In this document: positions 35,911-43,879 of the stretch, one piece after another
How positions within the stretch are numbered: position 1 is the first letter of the stretch
Layout of the letters: every line of letters begins with the position of its first letter
Source of the DNA: Solwaraspora sp. WMMD791
GTDB lineage: Bacteria; Actinomycetota; Actinomycetes; Mycobacteriales; Micromonosporaceae
Direction of reading: 5' to 3'
NCBI RefSeq assembly: GCF_029581195.1
Contig: NZ_CP120737.1
Coordinates: forward strand, 1-64,000
Length of the DNA: 64,000 nt
Position numbers and translations under genes: made by a program
The notes under the pieces: model-generated
Seen by the model: only the letters and a program-made list of their open reading frames with translations
Told to the model about the DNA's origin: nothing
Database searches by the model: none

Positions 35911-37137
35911 TAGTGCCGCGTCAGGCAACGTTGGCCCTGTTGACTACCTCGCGTAGGCGTTCGTCGGCGGCGTGCTTGTTCCGCCAGATGATGTAGCGGC
36001 GGATCATGCTGCCCTGCTCGGCGTGGCTGGTGTGGTCGGTGCCGTCGAGGGTGAAGTAGCGCAGGGCGGTGAACTGGGCCTCGATGCGGTTGAGCCAGGA
36101 ACTGTTGGTCGGCGTGTAGGCGAACTCGACGTTGTTCGCGGCGGCCCAGTCGCCGACACGGGTGTCCTTCTTCGTGCTCAGGTGCGGGGAGTAGTTGTCG
36201 AGGACGATCGCGATTCGGGTCCGCGGCGGGTGCAGGCCGCGCAGGTAGCGGCAGAACTCCAGGAACCGTGTCCGGTGCTTCGTCGGCTTGATGTGGCCGT
36301 AGAGCTTGTCCGCGCCCAGGTCGTAGGCGGCGAACAGGTGGCGGACGCCGTATGGGCGGTTGTATGTCGCCCGTCGGCGGGGCCTGGGCCCACGCTCGGG
36401 GTCCTTGTGCCGTCCGCCGCGTTCGGCCCACTGCCGTCCAGGGTGGGGCTGCAGATTCAACGGGCCGAACTCGTCCAGGCAGAAGATGACGTCGGGCTCA
36501 CCGGCCTCGGGTACGACCTCGTCGTCGGCGATCGCGTAGAGGTGCTCGACGCGGGCCTTCTTGGCGGCGTAGTCGGGGTCGCGGGAGGTCTTCCAGGTCT
36601 TCACCCGTTGAAAGGACACGCCCTCCTCGCGGAGCAGGACCCGTAGGCCCTCGTGGCTGATGTCGTCGACCACCCCCTCAGCGACCAGGAAGTCGGCCAG
36701 CTTGGCCAGACTCCAGGTCGAGAACGGCAGACCGTGCTCGGCCGGCTTGGACTTGGCGATCTTCTTGATCTCACGCCGTTCCGGCAGGGTGAACGTCCGC
36801 GGCCGGCCACCCTTGTACCTCGGGTAGAGCGAGTCGAAGCCGTCAGCGTTGAAGTTGTGGATCACGTCGCGGACCCGGTCCGCGCTGGTGAACGTCACCT
36901 CCGCGATCTTCCCCACTGGCATGCCCTGCGCGGACAGCAACACCATCTGAGCCCGTCGCCAGGTCACCACCGAGCCGGTGCCTCTACGGATGATCCGCAA
37001 CAGGCGCTGGCCCTCGTCGTCGTCGATCTCACGGACGCGTACTCGCTCTCCCACCCGGACAGCCTGGCGGCACCCCACCGCCCGGACCAGCACCCGCACG
37101 GCGCGTCACGAGGCAAACGTTCCCTGACACGGCACTA
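35911..37137. mobile_element. Complete IS630-type insertion sequence
   Basis: About 1.2 kb bounded by terminal inverted repeats: left TAGTGCCGCGTCAGGCAACG from 35911 and, reading inwards from the right end, TAGTGCCGTGTCAGGGAACG. Each end has a TA dinucleotide (35911-35912, 37136-37137), as expected for IS630 elements, which insert at and duplicate TA. One transposase gene fills it. It looks intact. Confidence 0.8.
35921..37099 (-). CDS. IS630-family transposase
   Basis: 392 residues. N-terminal HTH (RRAQMVLLSAQGMPVGKIAEVTFTSADRV), second HTH (AKSKPAEHGLPFSTWSLAKL, RRGTGSVV), IS630 core (VSFQRVKTWKTSRDPDYAAKK), and DDE residues in CLDEFGPLNL, IAIVLDNYSPH and SWLNRIEAQF. The stop lies in the left inverted repeat, typical for this family. 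The start at 37099 is uncertain; about 25 N-terminal residues may not be used. Transposition enzyme, apparently intact. Confidence 0.88.
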   Translation of the reverse strand: MRVLVRAVGCRQAVRVGERVRVREIDDDEGQRLLRIIRRGTGSVVTWRRAQMVLLSAQGMPVGKIAEVTFTSADRVRDVIHNFNADGFDSLYPRYKGGRPRTFTLPERREIKKIAKSKPAEHGLPFSTWSLAKLADFLVAEGVVDDISHEGLRVLLREEGVSFQRVKTWKTSRDPDYAAKKARVEHLYAIADDEVVPEAGEPDVIFCLDEFGPLNLQPHPGRQWAERGGRHKDPERGPRPRRRATYNRPYGVRHLFAAYDLGADKLYGHIKPTKHRTRFLEFCRYLRGLHPPRTRIAIVLDNYSPHLSTKKDTRVGDWAAANNVEFAYTPTNSSWLNRIEAQFTALRYFTLDGTDHTSHAEQGSMIRRYIIWRNKHAADERLREVVNRANVA

Positions 37138-37210
37138 GCCTGCAGCTGTCCCCGTTGGCGGTCTGCGGGATTGACCAGGCACCCACACTGCGGTTCACTG
37201 CCATGATCTC

Positions 37211-37240
37211 AGTAGCCGGCACGGTGGCGTGCCGGCTACT
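37211..37240 (-). terminator. Hairpin downstream of DUF397 gene
   Basis: AGTAGCCGGCAC (37211-37222) pairs perfectly with GTGCCGGCTACT (37229-37240) around a 6-nt loop. It lies 83 nt past the stop of the minus-strand DUF397 gene and is the first strong hairpin in that direction. No T-tract, as usual in these genomes. Confidence 0.55.
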
Positions 37241-37322
37241 GGGATCGATGCGGTGAAGGCTGTCAGCCGCCCTCTGCGGACAGGGCCAACCCAGACGGCC
37301 TGTGGGTGCGGCGTCCTGGCTG

Positions 37323-37535
37323 TTAGGCGGTGAAGCGTTCGCGGCTCGCTTCGCGTACGAAGGACTGCCAGTCCTCGGGGTTGATGCTCAGGACGGGGCC
37401 GGCAGGGTTCTTGCTGTCGCGGACGAGGACCTGCCCGGTCGTCGGGAGGAGGTTGGTGGCCACCTCCACGCAGTCGTTGCCGTTGCCGCTGCGGCTGGAC
37501 TTGCGCCACTGGGCACCGGTCTGGTCAGGCTTCAC
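37323..37535 (-). CDS. DUF397 small protein
   Basis: 70 residues with the DUF397 pattern: QWRKSSRSGNGNDCVEVA, VLVRDSKNPAGPVLSINPEDWQSFV. These small actinobacterial proteins are almost always encoded with an XRE/DUF5753 regulator, as here (11-bp overlap). In Streptomyces such pairs (for example BldB/WhiJ-type systems) affect development. A partner or modulator role for the adjacent regulator is likely. Confidence 0.9.
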   Translation of the reverse strand: MKPDQTGAQWRKSSRSGNGNDCVEVATNLLPTTGQVLVRDSKNPAGPVLSINPEDWQSFVREASRERFTA

Positions 37536-38430
37536 GGAGTGCCTCCAATGCAGAAGTGATCATGCTTCTCGACTCGTCCTCGTTGAGTGAGCGGCGGTCG
37601 ATGTCTTCCCAGACGAGCTGGTAGGTGCCGGACTCGCCGGGCTTGTTCAGGTAGAGCGCTCCGGTCAGGGTGTCGACGTAGGCAAGCGGCGGCTCCAGCG
37701 GTTCACCGCTCTGCGGGTCCGCCGGGAAGGTCAGCAGCGCGAACGGGGTGGATGCAGCCATGCCGCCGTGGACTCCGGCGGTGAACGGCAGCACCCGGAT
37801 GCTGATGTTGCCGCGCCGGGTCAGGTCGAGCAGGTGCTCGAACTGCTCGATCATCACCTCGCGCCCGCCCACGAGCCGGTGCAGCACGGCCTCGTTGAGG
37901 ATGACGCTGAGGTGTGGTGCGCGAGGGCGGGTGAGCAGCGACTGCCGCTCCATCCGAACCTCGACTCGTCGCCGTTTCTCCTCGTCATCGATGTAGTCGG
38001 TCGGCACTCCGTGAACTTCCTCGGCGTACCGCCGGGTCTGGAGCAGACCCGGGATCAGCTCGACCTCGTACTTCCGGATCGTCTCGGCAGAGTCCTCCAG
38101 CGAGACGTAGAGCGCGAAGAAGGCGGGCAGCTCGGTCTCGGTGCGGTCGTGCCACCAGGATTTCCGCCGCCCGTTGCGGGTCTCGGCGGTGAGCGCGAGG
38201 AGGATCCTCCCGTCCTCAGGCTCCGCGCCGTAGAGCTCCAGCATGGCCTTGACGTCGATGTCCCGGAAGCGAACGGCCTCGTGCCCGTCCTCCATGCGGG
38301 CGATCGTCGCGCGTCCCTTCTGGAGTGCGTCGGCCGCCTGCTCCTGGGTCAGGCCGGCGCGCCGTCGCAGCGCTTCGAGCCGCCGACCGACGTACCGACG
38401 CAACAGTGCAGAACCCACCATATCCGACAC
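37525..38430 (-). CDS. XRE-family regulator with DUF5753
   Basis: 301 residues. Residues ~12-65 form a Cro/CI helix-turn-helix (RRLEALRRRAGLTQEQAADALQ, ATIARMEDGHEAVRFRDID); the remainder is the DUF5753 domain (FFALYVSLEDSAETIRKYEVELIPGLLQTRRYA, HLSVILNEAVLHRLVGG, RVLPFTAGVHGG, FALLTFP, YVDTLTGALYLNKPGESGTYQLVWEDI). Pairs with the DUF397 gene. Starts at GTG 38430, with an in-frame ATG at 38421 as an alternative. Confidence 0.9.
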   Translation of the reverse strand: MSDMVGSALLRRYVGRRLEALRRRAGLTQEQAADALQKGRATIARMEDGHEAVRFRDIDVKAMLELYGAEPEDGRILLALTAETRNGRRKSWWHDRTETELPAFFALYVSLEDSAETIRKYEVELIPGLLQTRRYAEEVHGVPTDYIDDEEKRRRVEVRMERQSLLTRPRAPHLSVILNEAVLHRLVGGREVMIEQFEHLLDLTRRGNISIRVLPFTAGVHGGMAASTPFALLTFPADPQSGEPLEPPLAYVDTLTGALYLNKPGESGTYQLVWEDIDRRSLNEDESRSMITSALEALREA

Positions 38431-38677
38431 CTGTCGACCACCTCCCGCTCGTTTTGGGCGTGTGTCTTGCCCAAATGATACAACCGATCTGCCATTACAT
38501 GCATTGGCCCCGCCTAAATGGGCTGGACAATTACCGATGATCTCACGTCGGGTCGATTAATGGAAAGCTGATCTCCCTGAGGTGTTGATTTTTGGACACA
38601 CTCAAAGTGTAATGAGGTGGTCGCAAGTTCTCTGCCGACCGTTCTGGTGTTGGCGTGCTATCGACTGGAGCAAGAGC

Positions 38678-38845
38678 GTGATTCTCGTGCTGGTAGCCGC
38701 GATATGCCTGTTCGCCGGAGTCTTCGTGGGGTTCTGCTTCGGTAAGGAAGTCAGCGGCTGGTGCGTGGAGTGCGGGGATCGAGTGCACCCACCCGATCTC
38801 CACCTTGCTGGCGGCCAGACCCGCACTCGAAGACCCTGGTCCTGA
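38678..38845 (+). CDS. Small membrane protein with Cys pair
   Basis: About 55 residues. GTG start with GGAG 7 nt upstream. One N-terminal membrane segment (ILVLVAAICLFAGVFVGFCFG) then SGWCVECGDRVHPPDL, a single CxxC knuckle. Similar tiny proteins are often encoded divergently from XRE/DUF5753 genes in actinomycetes. It is too short for the usual evidence and is held at moderate confidence. Confidence 0.5.
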   Translation: MILVLVAAICLFAGVFVGFCFGKEVSGWCVECGDRVHPPDLHLAGGQTRTRRPWS

Positions 38846-38974
38846 TCAGGCGGACGCGTGACTGACCGACGTGCGCGGCCGACGGCGGCTCGCGGAGCTT
38901 CGGCTCCCTACACCTCGCCGTCCAGGCCGGGACCCGGCTCAACACCTATTACATAGCAACTCAAGGAAGGAGGC

Positions 38975-39304
38975 GTGATGCCACCACCCACCCCTGCCAC
39001 CGACCCGCACCAGCGCCGCCCCGACGACATCGCCGACGCGGCCACCTACCGCCCGTCCGACCGCGTGTGGGTATGGCCCCCGCACACCGACCAGTGGCGG
39101 CCCGGCGTCGTGGAAGCCAGGTCGAACCTTGCGGTGCTGGTGACCTACCAGCGTCCCGGCGGCGGGACCAGCGTCGACTCGCTACTCCCGCACAACGTCA
39201 TGGCCCGTACCGAGCCCGACGCCGACCTCGACGGCACCTCGTCCCTGCCGATCCGGATGCGCGACGTCCGCCCCGTCGTCGCCGGAGCCACCGCCTCGGC
39301 GTGA
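38975..39304 (+). CDS. Hypothetical protein with SH3-like region
   Basis: 109 residues. AAGGAGG lies just upstream of GTG 38975/ATG 38978. The middle portion (SDRVWVWPPHTDQWRPGVVEARSNLAVLVTY) is a short beta-barrel-like pattern, comparable in character to the N-terminal half of the gene at 2419. Ends with a polar tail. Unknown function; forward gene just upstream of the deazaguanine cluster. Confidence 0.6.
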   Translation: MMPPPTPATDPHQRRPDDIADAATYRPSDRVWVWPPHTDQWRPGVVEARSNLAVLVTYQRPGGGTSVDSLLPHNVMARTEPDADLDGTSSLPIRMRDVRPVVAGATASA

Positions 39305-39335
39305 CCAGCCAACTCTCGACGTGAAAGGGCTACGT

Positions 39336-39701
39336 ATGGACAGCGAGCTCCCAGCACAATCCGACATCCTCGACCACCCCGACTGGTGTGATCTCAGCGA
39401 GTGCACCGCCGCCGGCCCCAGTGAGTTCCACCCAGAGTCGTCGCCGCCCGCGCACTGGGGCCACCGGTATCCCTGCAACCCCCAGCCGGGGCGGTACCCG
39501 ACCGAGGTAGCGGTCCAGCTCGTCCGGTTCGTCGATGACCCGCCGAAGACCGACTTCATCCGGGTGGAGCTGGGCAGCTACGAGGAGCAGCGCTCACACT
39601 ACGTGCGCCTCGCCCAGGGCGCGGCGATGCGCGACGTACTGAACGTGCTCCTCGCGCAGGCGCAGACGGGTCGCGACGTGGCCCGCGAGTCGGGGGCGTG
39701 A
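39336..39701 (+). CDS. DUF6907-like protein
   Basis: 121 residues from the ATG at 39336 with GAAAGGG upstream. Contains the HPDWCDLSEC motif near residue 13, then HRYPCNPQPGRYPTEVAVQLVRFVDDP and a final LRLAQ-type helix (VRLAQGAAMRDVLNVLLAQAQ). The HPxWCDxxxC opening and beta-strand body fit DUF6907, small actinobacterial proteins often next to conflict or mobile genes. It is 4 nt upstream of folE, so may be the first gene of that unit. Confidence 0.6.
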   Translation: MDSELPAQSDILDHPDWCDLSECTAAGPSEFHPESSPPAHWGHRYPCNPQPGRYPTEVAVQLVRFVDDPPKTDFIRVELGSYEEQRSHYVRLAQGAAMRDVLNVLLAQAQTGRDVARESGA

Positions 39702-39705
39702 TCCG

Positions 39706-40290
39706 ATGCCCTCCGGCTCTGTCGACGTGGAGGCTGCGGAGCGTGCCGCCCAGCAGTTCCTGACGGAGCTGGGTATCACCTTGGACACCGACTCCAGGTC
39801 GCGCAGCGCGGCTCGGATGGTGGCGGCCTACCGGGAGTTGCTGGCCGGCCCGCAGTTCGTGCCGACGACCTTCGCGAACGACGCAGGGCACCGGGATCTG
39901 GTGCTGGCACGCGCGGTGCCGTTCGTGTCGCTGTGCGAGCACCACTTCTTGCCGTTCACCGGGGTCGCGCACGTTGGCTACCTCCCCGACGGCCGCATCC
40001 TCGGCCTGTCGAAGCTCGCTCGACTGGTGGAGATGTTCGCCCGGCGTCCGCAGGTCCAGGAGAGCCTCACCCAACAGATCGTGGGCTGGCTGTTCGAGGA
40101 GTTGAGCGCACGCGGTGCCGGGGCTGTCGTCGTCGCCGAGCACACCTGCATGACCCGCCGAGGTATCAGAGCGCACGGTGCGACAACCGTCAGCGTGGGA
40201 TGGCGCGGCACCCTCGCCGACGATCCGTCCGCGAGGGCAGAGTTCCTGACCCTTGCCGGAGTCGCGCTACTCGCGGGCGGCGCGCTGTGA
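39706..40290 (+). CDS. folE: GTP cyclohydrolase I (FolE)
   Basis: 194 residues. GTP cyclohydrolase I opens the guanine ring of GTP to give dihydroneopterin triphosphate, the first step to preQ0 (and folate). Zinc ligands and active-site residues are visible: SLCEHHFLPF at residues ~69-78 and EHTCMTRRG at ~146-154; GLSKLARLVEMFARRPQVQE is the family-typical helix. ATG/GTG start 4 nt after the previous gene. Together with the next three genes it gives a complete preQ0 pathway, so this copy is probably dedicated to the cluster rather than folate synthesis. Confidence 0.92.
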   Translation: MPSGSVDVEAAERAAQQFLTELGITLDTDSRSRSAARMVAAYRELLAGPQFVPTTFANDAGHRDLVLARAVPFVSLCEHHFLPFTGVAHVGYLPDGRILGLSKLARLVEMFARRPQVQESLTQQIVGWLFEELSARGAGAVVVAEHTCMTRRGIRAHGATTVSVGWRGTLADDPSARAEFLTLAGVALLAGGAL

Positions 40291-40500
40291 CCAACGGTCC
40301 CGCTCGCGAATCGCGACGTGATACGGAAGCGCCGCAGCTGATCAGCGCAATCGGTTGGTACGGGACGACATCGCGGCGGATATCGAGGCGGTCAAGCCGC
40401 CTATCGAATCCCACAGCCGTTGTAGCGGGTTCCGCACCTACAAGAGCTCACGAACGTACGGCAGACCTCACGCACGTTTCAGGTGACGCCAGGAGGGGCG

Positions 40501-41211
40501 ATGAGAAACGGACCTAGCGGGGCGAACGCGGGATCGCCAAGGAAAGTGGTACTGGTGCTTTCCGGCGGGTTGGACAGCACCGTACTCGCCCATCGCCTGC
40601 GGGCCGAGGGCTGCGACCTGACGATGCTGTCGTTCAACTATGGGCAGTCGCATCGCCGGGAGCTGGAGTTCGCCTACCGGACAGCCGCAAGCCTCGGAGG
40701 TGCCCACCGGATCGTCCAGCTCGGCGCGATCGCTGAGCTGCTCGCTGGGTCGTCGCTGACCGACCCAGCGGTGGCGATGCCCGACGGGCACTACTCCGAC
40801 TCCTCGATGAGGGCGACGGTCGTGTCGAACCGCAACGCGATCATGCTTGACGTGGCGGTGGCGCACGCGGTTGCCATCGGAGCCAACGCGGTGGCGTTCG
40901 GCGCTCACGCTGGCGATCATCCGATCTACCCGGACTGCCGGCCGAGCTTCGTCGCCGCCTACGAGCAGATGGTACGGGTGGCGAACGAGGGTTTCATCGA
41001 TTCGGACTTCGTGGTCCTCGCGCCGTTCATCAACGCCAGCAAATCGCAGATCGTGGCCGAAGGTGCCCGACTGGGGGTGCCGTTCGAGGACACCTGGTCG
41101 TGCTACCGGGGCGGCGCACGGCATTGCGGCAGGTGCGGGACCTGCGTCGAGCGCCGCGAGGCCTTCTTCGTCGCGAACGTGGCGGACCCGACCGAGTACG
41201 AGGTGCCGTAG
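40501..41211 (+). CDS. queC: 7-cyano-7-deazaguanine synthase (QueC)
   Basis: About 236 residues from the ATG at 40501 (AGGAGGGG 5-6 nt upstream). QueC converts 7-carboxy-7-deazaguanine to preQ0 with ATP and ammonia. PP-loop SGGLDSTVL near residue 20, LSFNYGQSHRREL, SSMRATVVSNRNAIML near 110, FGAHAGDHPIYPDCRP near 140 and a zinc site C-x(7)-CGRCGTC near 207-218. All catalytic features are present. A 210-nt gap separates it from folE; from here on the genes are coupled. Confidence 0.93.
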   Translation: MRNGPSGANAGSPRKVVLVLSGGLDSTVLAHRLRAEGCDLTMLSFNYGQSHRRELEFAYRTAASLGGAHRIVQLGAIAELLAGSSLTDPAVAMPDGHYSDSSMRATVVSNRNAIMLDVAVAHAVAIGANAVAFGAHAGDHPIYPDCRPSFVAAYEQMVRVANEGFIDSDFVVLAPFINASKSQIVAEGARLGVPFEDTWSCYRGGARHCGRCGTCVERREAFFVANVADPTEYEVP

Positions 41212-41595
41212 GTGTTCACGATCAGAAAGTCGTTCCGGTTCGAGGCGGCTCATCGGATCTCCGGTCTTCCCGCCGATCACAAGTGCGGGCGGCTGCACGG
41301 GCACAGCTACACCGTCGAGGTCGTTGTCAGCAGCTCCGATCTCGTGCCGCCGGGGTTCGTGGTGGACTTCGCCGACCTGGCCCCGCTCGGTGAGTACCTG
41401 GCCGCCACGTTCGACCATCGGGACCTGACGGAGGTGCTCGACGTCGCGCCGACGAGCGAGAACCTGGCGTGGTTTCTCTACGAGTGGTGTCAGGAGAACC
41501 TGCCCCTGCCCGGGACGGTGCAGCTGACGGCCGTCCGCGTCGGTGAGACCGCCTCGACATATGCGGAGTATGCCCCGGTGGACGGTCGGTCATGA
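41212..41595 (+). CDS. queD: 6-carboxytetrahydropterin synthase (QueD)
   Basis: 127 residues, GTG start directly after the queC stop. QueD converts dihydroneopterin triphosphate to 6-carboxytetrahydropterin. Zinc histidines in EAAHR and LHGHSY (residues ~13-37), catalytic Cys in KCGRLHGH, VDFADL and the PTSENLAWFLYEW helix are all seen. Acts between FolE and QueE in preQ0 formation. The coding end overlaps queE by 4 nt. Confidence 0.92.
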   Translation: MFTIRKSFRFEAAHRISGLPADHKCGRLHGHSYTVEVVVSSSDLVPPGFVVDFADLAPLGEYLAATFDHRDLTEVLDVAPTSENLAWFLYEWCQENLPLPGTVQLTAVRVGETASTYAEYAPVDGRS

Positions 41596-42293
41596 GCGCG
41601 GCGGCCGGCGGGCTGCTGGTGGCGGAGATGTTCGCAACGGTGCAGGGCGAGGGGCCGAGCTGCGGCCAGCAGGCGTTGTTCGTCCGGCTGTCGCGGTGCA
41701 ACCTGTCCTGCCCGTCGTGCGACACCCCGTACACCTGGGATTGGAGCCGGTTCGACCCGGCGCGTGAAGCGACGCGGCGTTCGACGGACGCCGTGCTGCG
41801 GTGGGTGCTGGACCAGCCGGCCCGGCTGGTGGTGGTCACCGGCGGAGAGCCGCTACTCCAGCAGGCCGAGCTGGTGCCGCTGCTCGCCGAGCTGGCTGCC
41901 GCCGGCCGGCGGGTGGAGGTGGAGACCAACGGCACGGTGGTGCCCGACCCGGCGGTGGCGGACCTGGTGGACTGGAACGTCTCGCCGAAGCTGGCGAGCT
42001 TCAGCGCCCCACGTGACCAGCTGCGCCGGACAGTCGGCGAGGCGTTGGAAGCGTTCGCGCGCACCGGCCGGGCGCGGTTCAAGTTCGTCGCGTCCGGACC
42101 GGCGGACCTTGACGAGATCGCAGGCCTGCAACAGCGGTTCGGACTGGACCCGGTCTGGGTGATGCCGGAAGGCACCGCAGCGGATCAAGTGCTGACCGGG
42201 CTGCAGGGCCTGGCCGACGAGGTGGTGCGGCGGGGATGGAACCTGACCTCGCGGCTGCACGTATTGGCGTGGGGTGACGTCCGTGGCCGATGA
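41592..42293 (+). CDS. queE: 7-carboxy-7-deazaguanine synthase (QueE)
   Basis: 233 residues. Radical SAM enzyme forming the 7-carboxy-7-deazaguanine ring. EMFATVQGEGPSCGQQALFVRLSRCNLSC begins with the QueE signature and leads into the CxxxCxxC cluster motif (C-N-L-S-C-P-S-C) near residues 36-43; VVTGGEPLLQQ and VEVETNGT follow, and VSPKLASFSAPRDQLR is the C-terminal substrate region. Overlaps queD upstream and the RT-like gene downstream. Confidence 0.92.
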   Translation: MSAAAGGLLVAEMFATVQGEGPSCGQQALFVRLSRCNLSCPSCDTPYTWDWSRFDPAREATRRSTDAVLRWVLDQPARLVVVTGGEPLLQQAELVPLLAELAAAGRRVEVETNGTVVPDPAVADLVDWNVSPKLASFSAPRDQLRRTVGEALEAFARTGRARFKFVASGPADLDEIAGLQQRFGLDPVWVMPEGTAADQVLTGLQGLADEVVRRGWNLTSRLHVLAWGDVRGR

Positions 42294-43248
42294 CTCGACC
42301 CATCACGAGGGCGAAGGGCCTGGACGGGGCCGTCGTTCCCGGCCCCATCGGCCGCGCGTGTCGGGTAGCGGCTCGGGTGACGCTGTGGGGGGCGGGATCG
42401 TTCCTGCCGTCCAGGCTGGATCGAGCGTACCGGATTCGGCCCTCGCGGCGCACTCCCTGATGTCGTACCTCGTCAATCCGGTCCATCTGGTCGCGGCGGC
42501 CCGCGCCTGTATGCGGCGGGCATCGGCACCCGGTGTCGACGGGATGACCTGGGCGGCGTACCGGGTGGGTCTACGGGACCGGCTCGCGGACCTGGCTGAG
42601 CGTCTCCGCGTCGGCTCCTGGCAGCCGGCTCCGCTGCGGCAGGTGTGGATTCCGAGCTACACCGGCAAGACCTTCCCGGCGGCGATCCCGACAGCGGAGG
42701 ACCGGATCGTGCACCGGGCGATGCGCGACGCCCTCACTCCGATCATGGAAGCAAGGGTGCTGGCCGGCTGGGTGTCGGGATACCGGGCCGGCCGTAACCG
42801 GATCACCTCGGTACGGCAGGCCGACCAGCACCGGCGAGCGGGAAGGCGATGGGTCGCGGACATTGACGTTGCCGGCGCCTCACAGGGCGGCACCGTCGAC
42901 GAGTTGGTCGGCTGGCTCGCCGTACACGTGAAAGACGGTGCGTTCCTGGCACGGTTCCGCCGCGCCCTGGACGCCCTGCCTACCCCGATGATGCCCGGCA
43001 GCGGCCTGTGGCCGGTGGTGTTCCACCTGCGGCTGGCACAGGCAGATGCGCAGCTCGACGGCCTGTCAGTGGTGCGCTTCGCGGACAACTACGCCGCGCT
43101 CGCACCCGACCGCCGAGGTGCGGCCATCGCGTACGAGCGGATCGGCTACGCGCTCGCGGCGATAGGGCTCGCCCCGAACGTGCGCAAGAGCCGAATCCGG
43201 CCACCGCATCTGGCGCATCCCGAAGACCTGTTCCTGATCGATGGATGA
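42274..43248 (+). CDS. Truncated reverse-transcriptase-like protein with FADN box
   Basis: 324 residues, GTG 42274 (or 42283), overlapping queE. After a basic low-complexity 50 residues it has RT features: PGVDG (86-90, as in group II-type RTs), GSWQPAPLRQVWIPSYTGKTF and PTAEDRIVHRAM (motifs 1-2, ~114-150), WVADIDVAG (193-201, motif 3 with Asp but without the usual F-F-D), PMMPGSGLWPVVFHLRL (motif 4), VVRFADNYAALAP with F269-A-D-N272 replacing Y-A-D-D (motif 5) and GLAPNVRKSR (motif 6). It ends at motif 7: no thumb or maturase domain. The third catalytic Asp is Asn, so polymerase activity is doubtful; a nucleic-acid-binding or altered role is possible. Confidence 0.8.
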   Translation: MTSVADDSTHHEGEGPGRGRRSRPHRPRVSGSGSGDAVGGGIVPAVQAGSSVPDSALAAHSLMSYLVNPVHLVAAARACMRRASAPGVDGMTWAAYRVGLRDRLADLAERLRVGSWQPAPLRQVWIPSYTGKTFPAAIPTAEDRIVHRAMRDALTPIMEARVLAGWVSGYRAGRNRITSVRQADQHRRAGRRWVADIDVAGASQGGTVDELVGWLAVHVKDGAFLARFRRALDALPTPMMPGSGLWPVVFHLRLAQADAQLDGLSVVRFADNYAALAPDRRGAAIAYERIGYALAAIGLAPNVRKSRIRPPHLAHPEDLFLIDG

Positions 43249-43258
43249 CGGGAGAGAC

Positions 43259-43879
43259 ATGCACAGCACCGGCACCACGCGGACCGCCAACGCGGACGAT
43301 AAGGCTGGGCGGGCGTCGCCACTGCGGTGGCTACCCGTTCCCGGCGGCAGCGGCCGGTTCGGGGACGCGGCCCGGAAACGTACGGTGATCGACCTCCTCG
43401 TAGCGGCCACCCCGTTGACGTACCGGCACCTGAACCGGGCCGATGAGACGACGGACCCGGACCGGCCGGTCGTCGAGGTCGACCATGCCCAGGCCGTCCG
43501 GCTCGCCGCCGACGTGGGCGGACGGCTGCCCACCTCGACCGAGTGGGAATGGATCGCAGGCGGCCAGCAGCGACGGACCTGGCCGTGGGGCGACGACGCA
43601 TGGCGGCCGGACCTCGCCCGACTCCGCGGCACGGAGGTCGAACACACCCGGTGCGGCCCGGTCGGTGCACATCCGGCCGGGGCGACCCCGGAGGGCCTAC
43701 TCGACCTGGCCGGCAACTGCTGGGAGTGGACGTCAACACCAACCATGGGGCACGGGTACGTGATCAGAGGCGGCTCCTACGCCTCACCGCCGTTGTACGC
43801 CCGCTGCACGTTCCTCAACGCCGTGCACGCCGAGTGCCGCAGCGCGGGAATCGGCGTACGCCCGGTGAGGCCAGCATGA
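43259..43879 (+). CDS. FGE-sulfatase-fold protein lacking catalytic cysteines
   Basis: About 206 residues from the ATG at 43259 with GGAGAG upstream. FGE/SUMF1-type (C-type-lectin-related) fold: WLPVPGGSGRFG, GGRLPTSTEWEWIAGGQQRRTWPWGDD, PAGATPEGLLDLAGNCWEW, RGGSY and IGVRPVR. The family normally has the formylglycine-generating pair of cysteines just after GGSY; here this stretch is ASPPLYARC, so both aligned positions are lost and sulfatase-activating activity is unlikely. The position beside an RT gene recalls diversity-generating retroelements, whose target proteins use the same fold, but no template repeat is seen. Confidence 0.82.
   Translation: MHSTGTTRTANADDKAGRASPLRWLPVPGGSGRFGDAARKRTVIDLLVAATPLTYRHLNRADETTDPDRPVVEVDHAQAVRLAADVGGRLPTSTEWEWIAGGQQRRTWPWGDDAWRPDLARLRGTEVEHTRCGPVGAHPAGATPEGLLDLAGNCWEWTSTPTMGHGYVIRGGSYASPPLYARCTFLNAVHAECRSAGIGVRPVRPA

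Noticed and set aside
34324-35928. Long minus-strand open frame opposite the WD40 gene
   Set aside because: It is the antisense of the repeated WD40 coding sequence and has the same 45-residue periodicity; no ribosome-binding site.
39933-40517. Forward frame overlapping folE and the folE-queC gap
   Set aside because: It is an Arg-rich shadow of folE without protein-like pattern; the gap itself shows no preQ1 riboswitch that I can recognise.
42274-43879. Complete diversity-generating retroelement
   Set aside because: No template repeat was seen between or around the genes, the RT box is FADN, and the typical accessory protein is absent.
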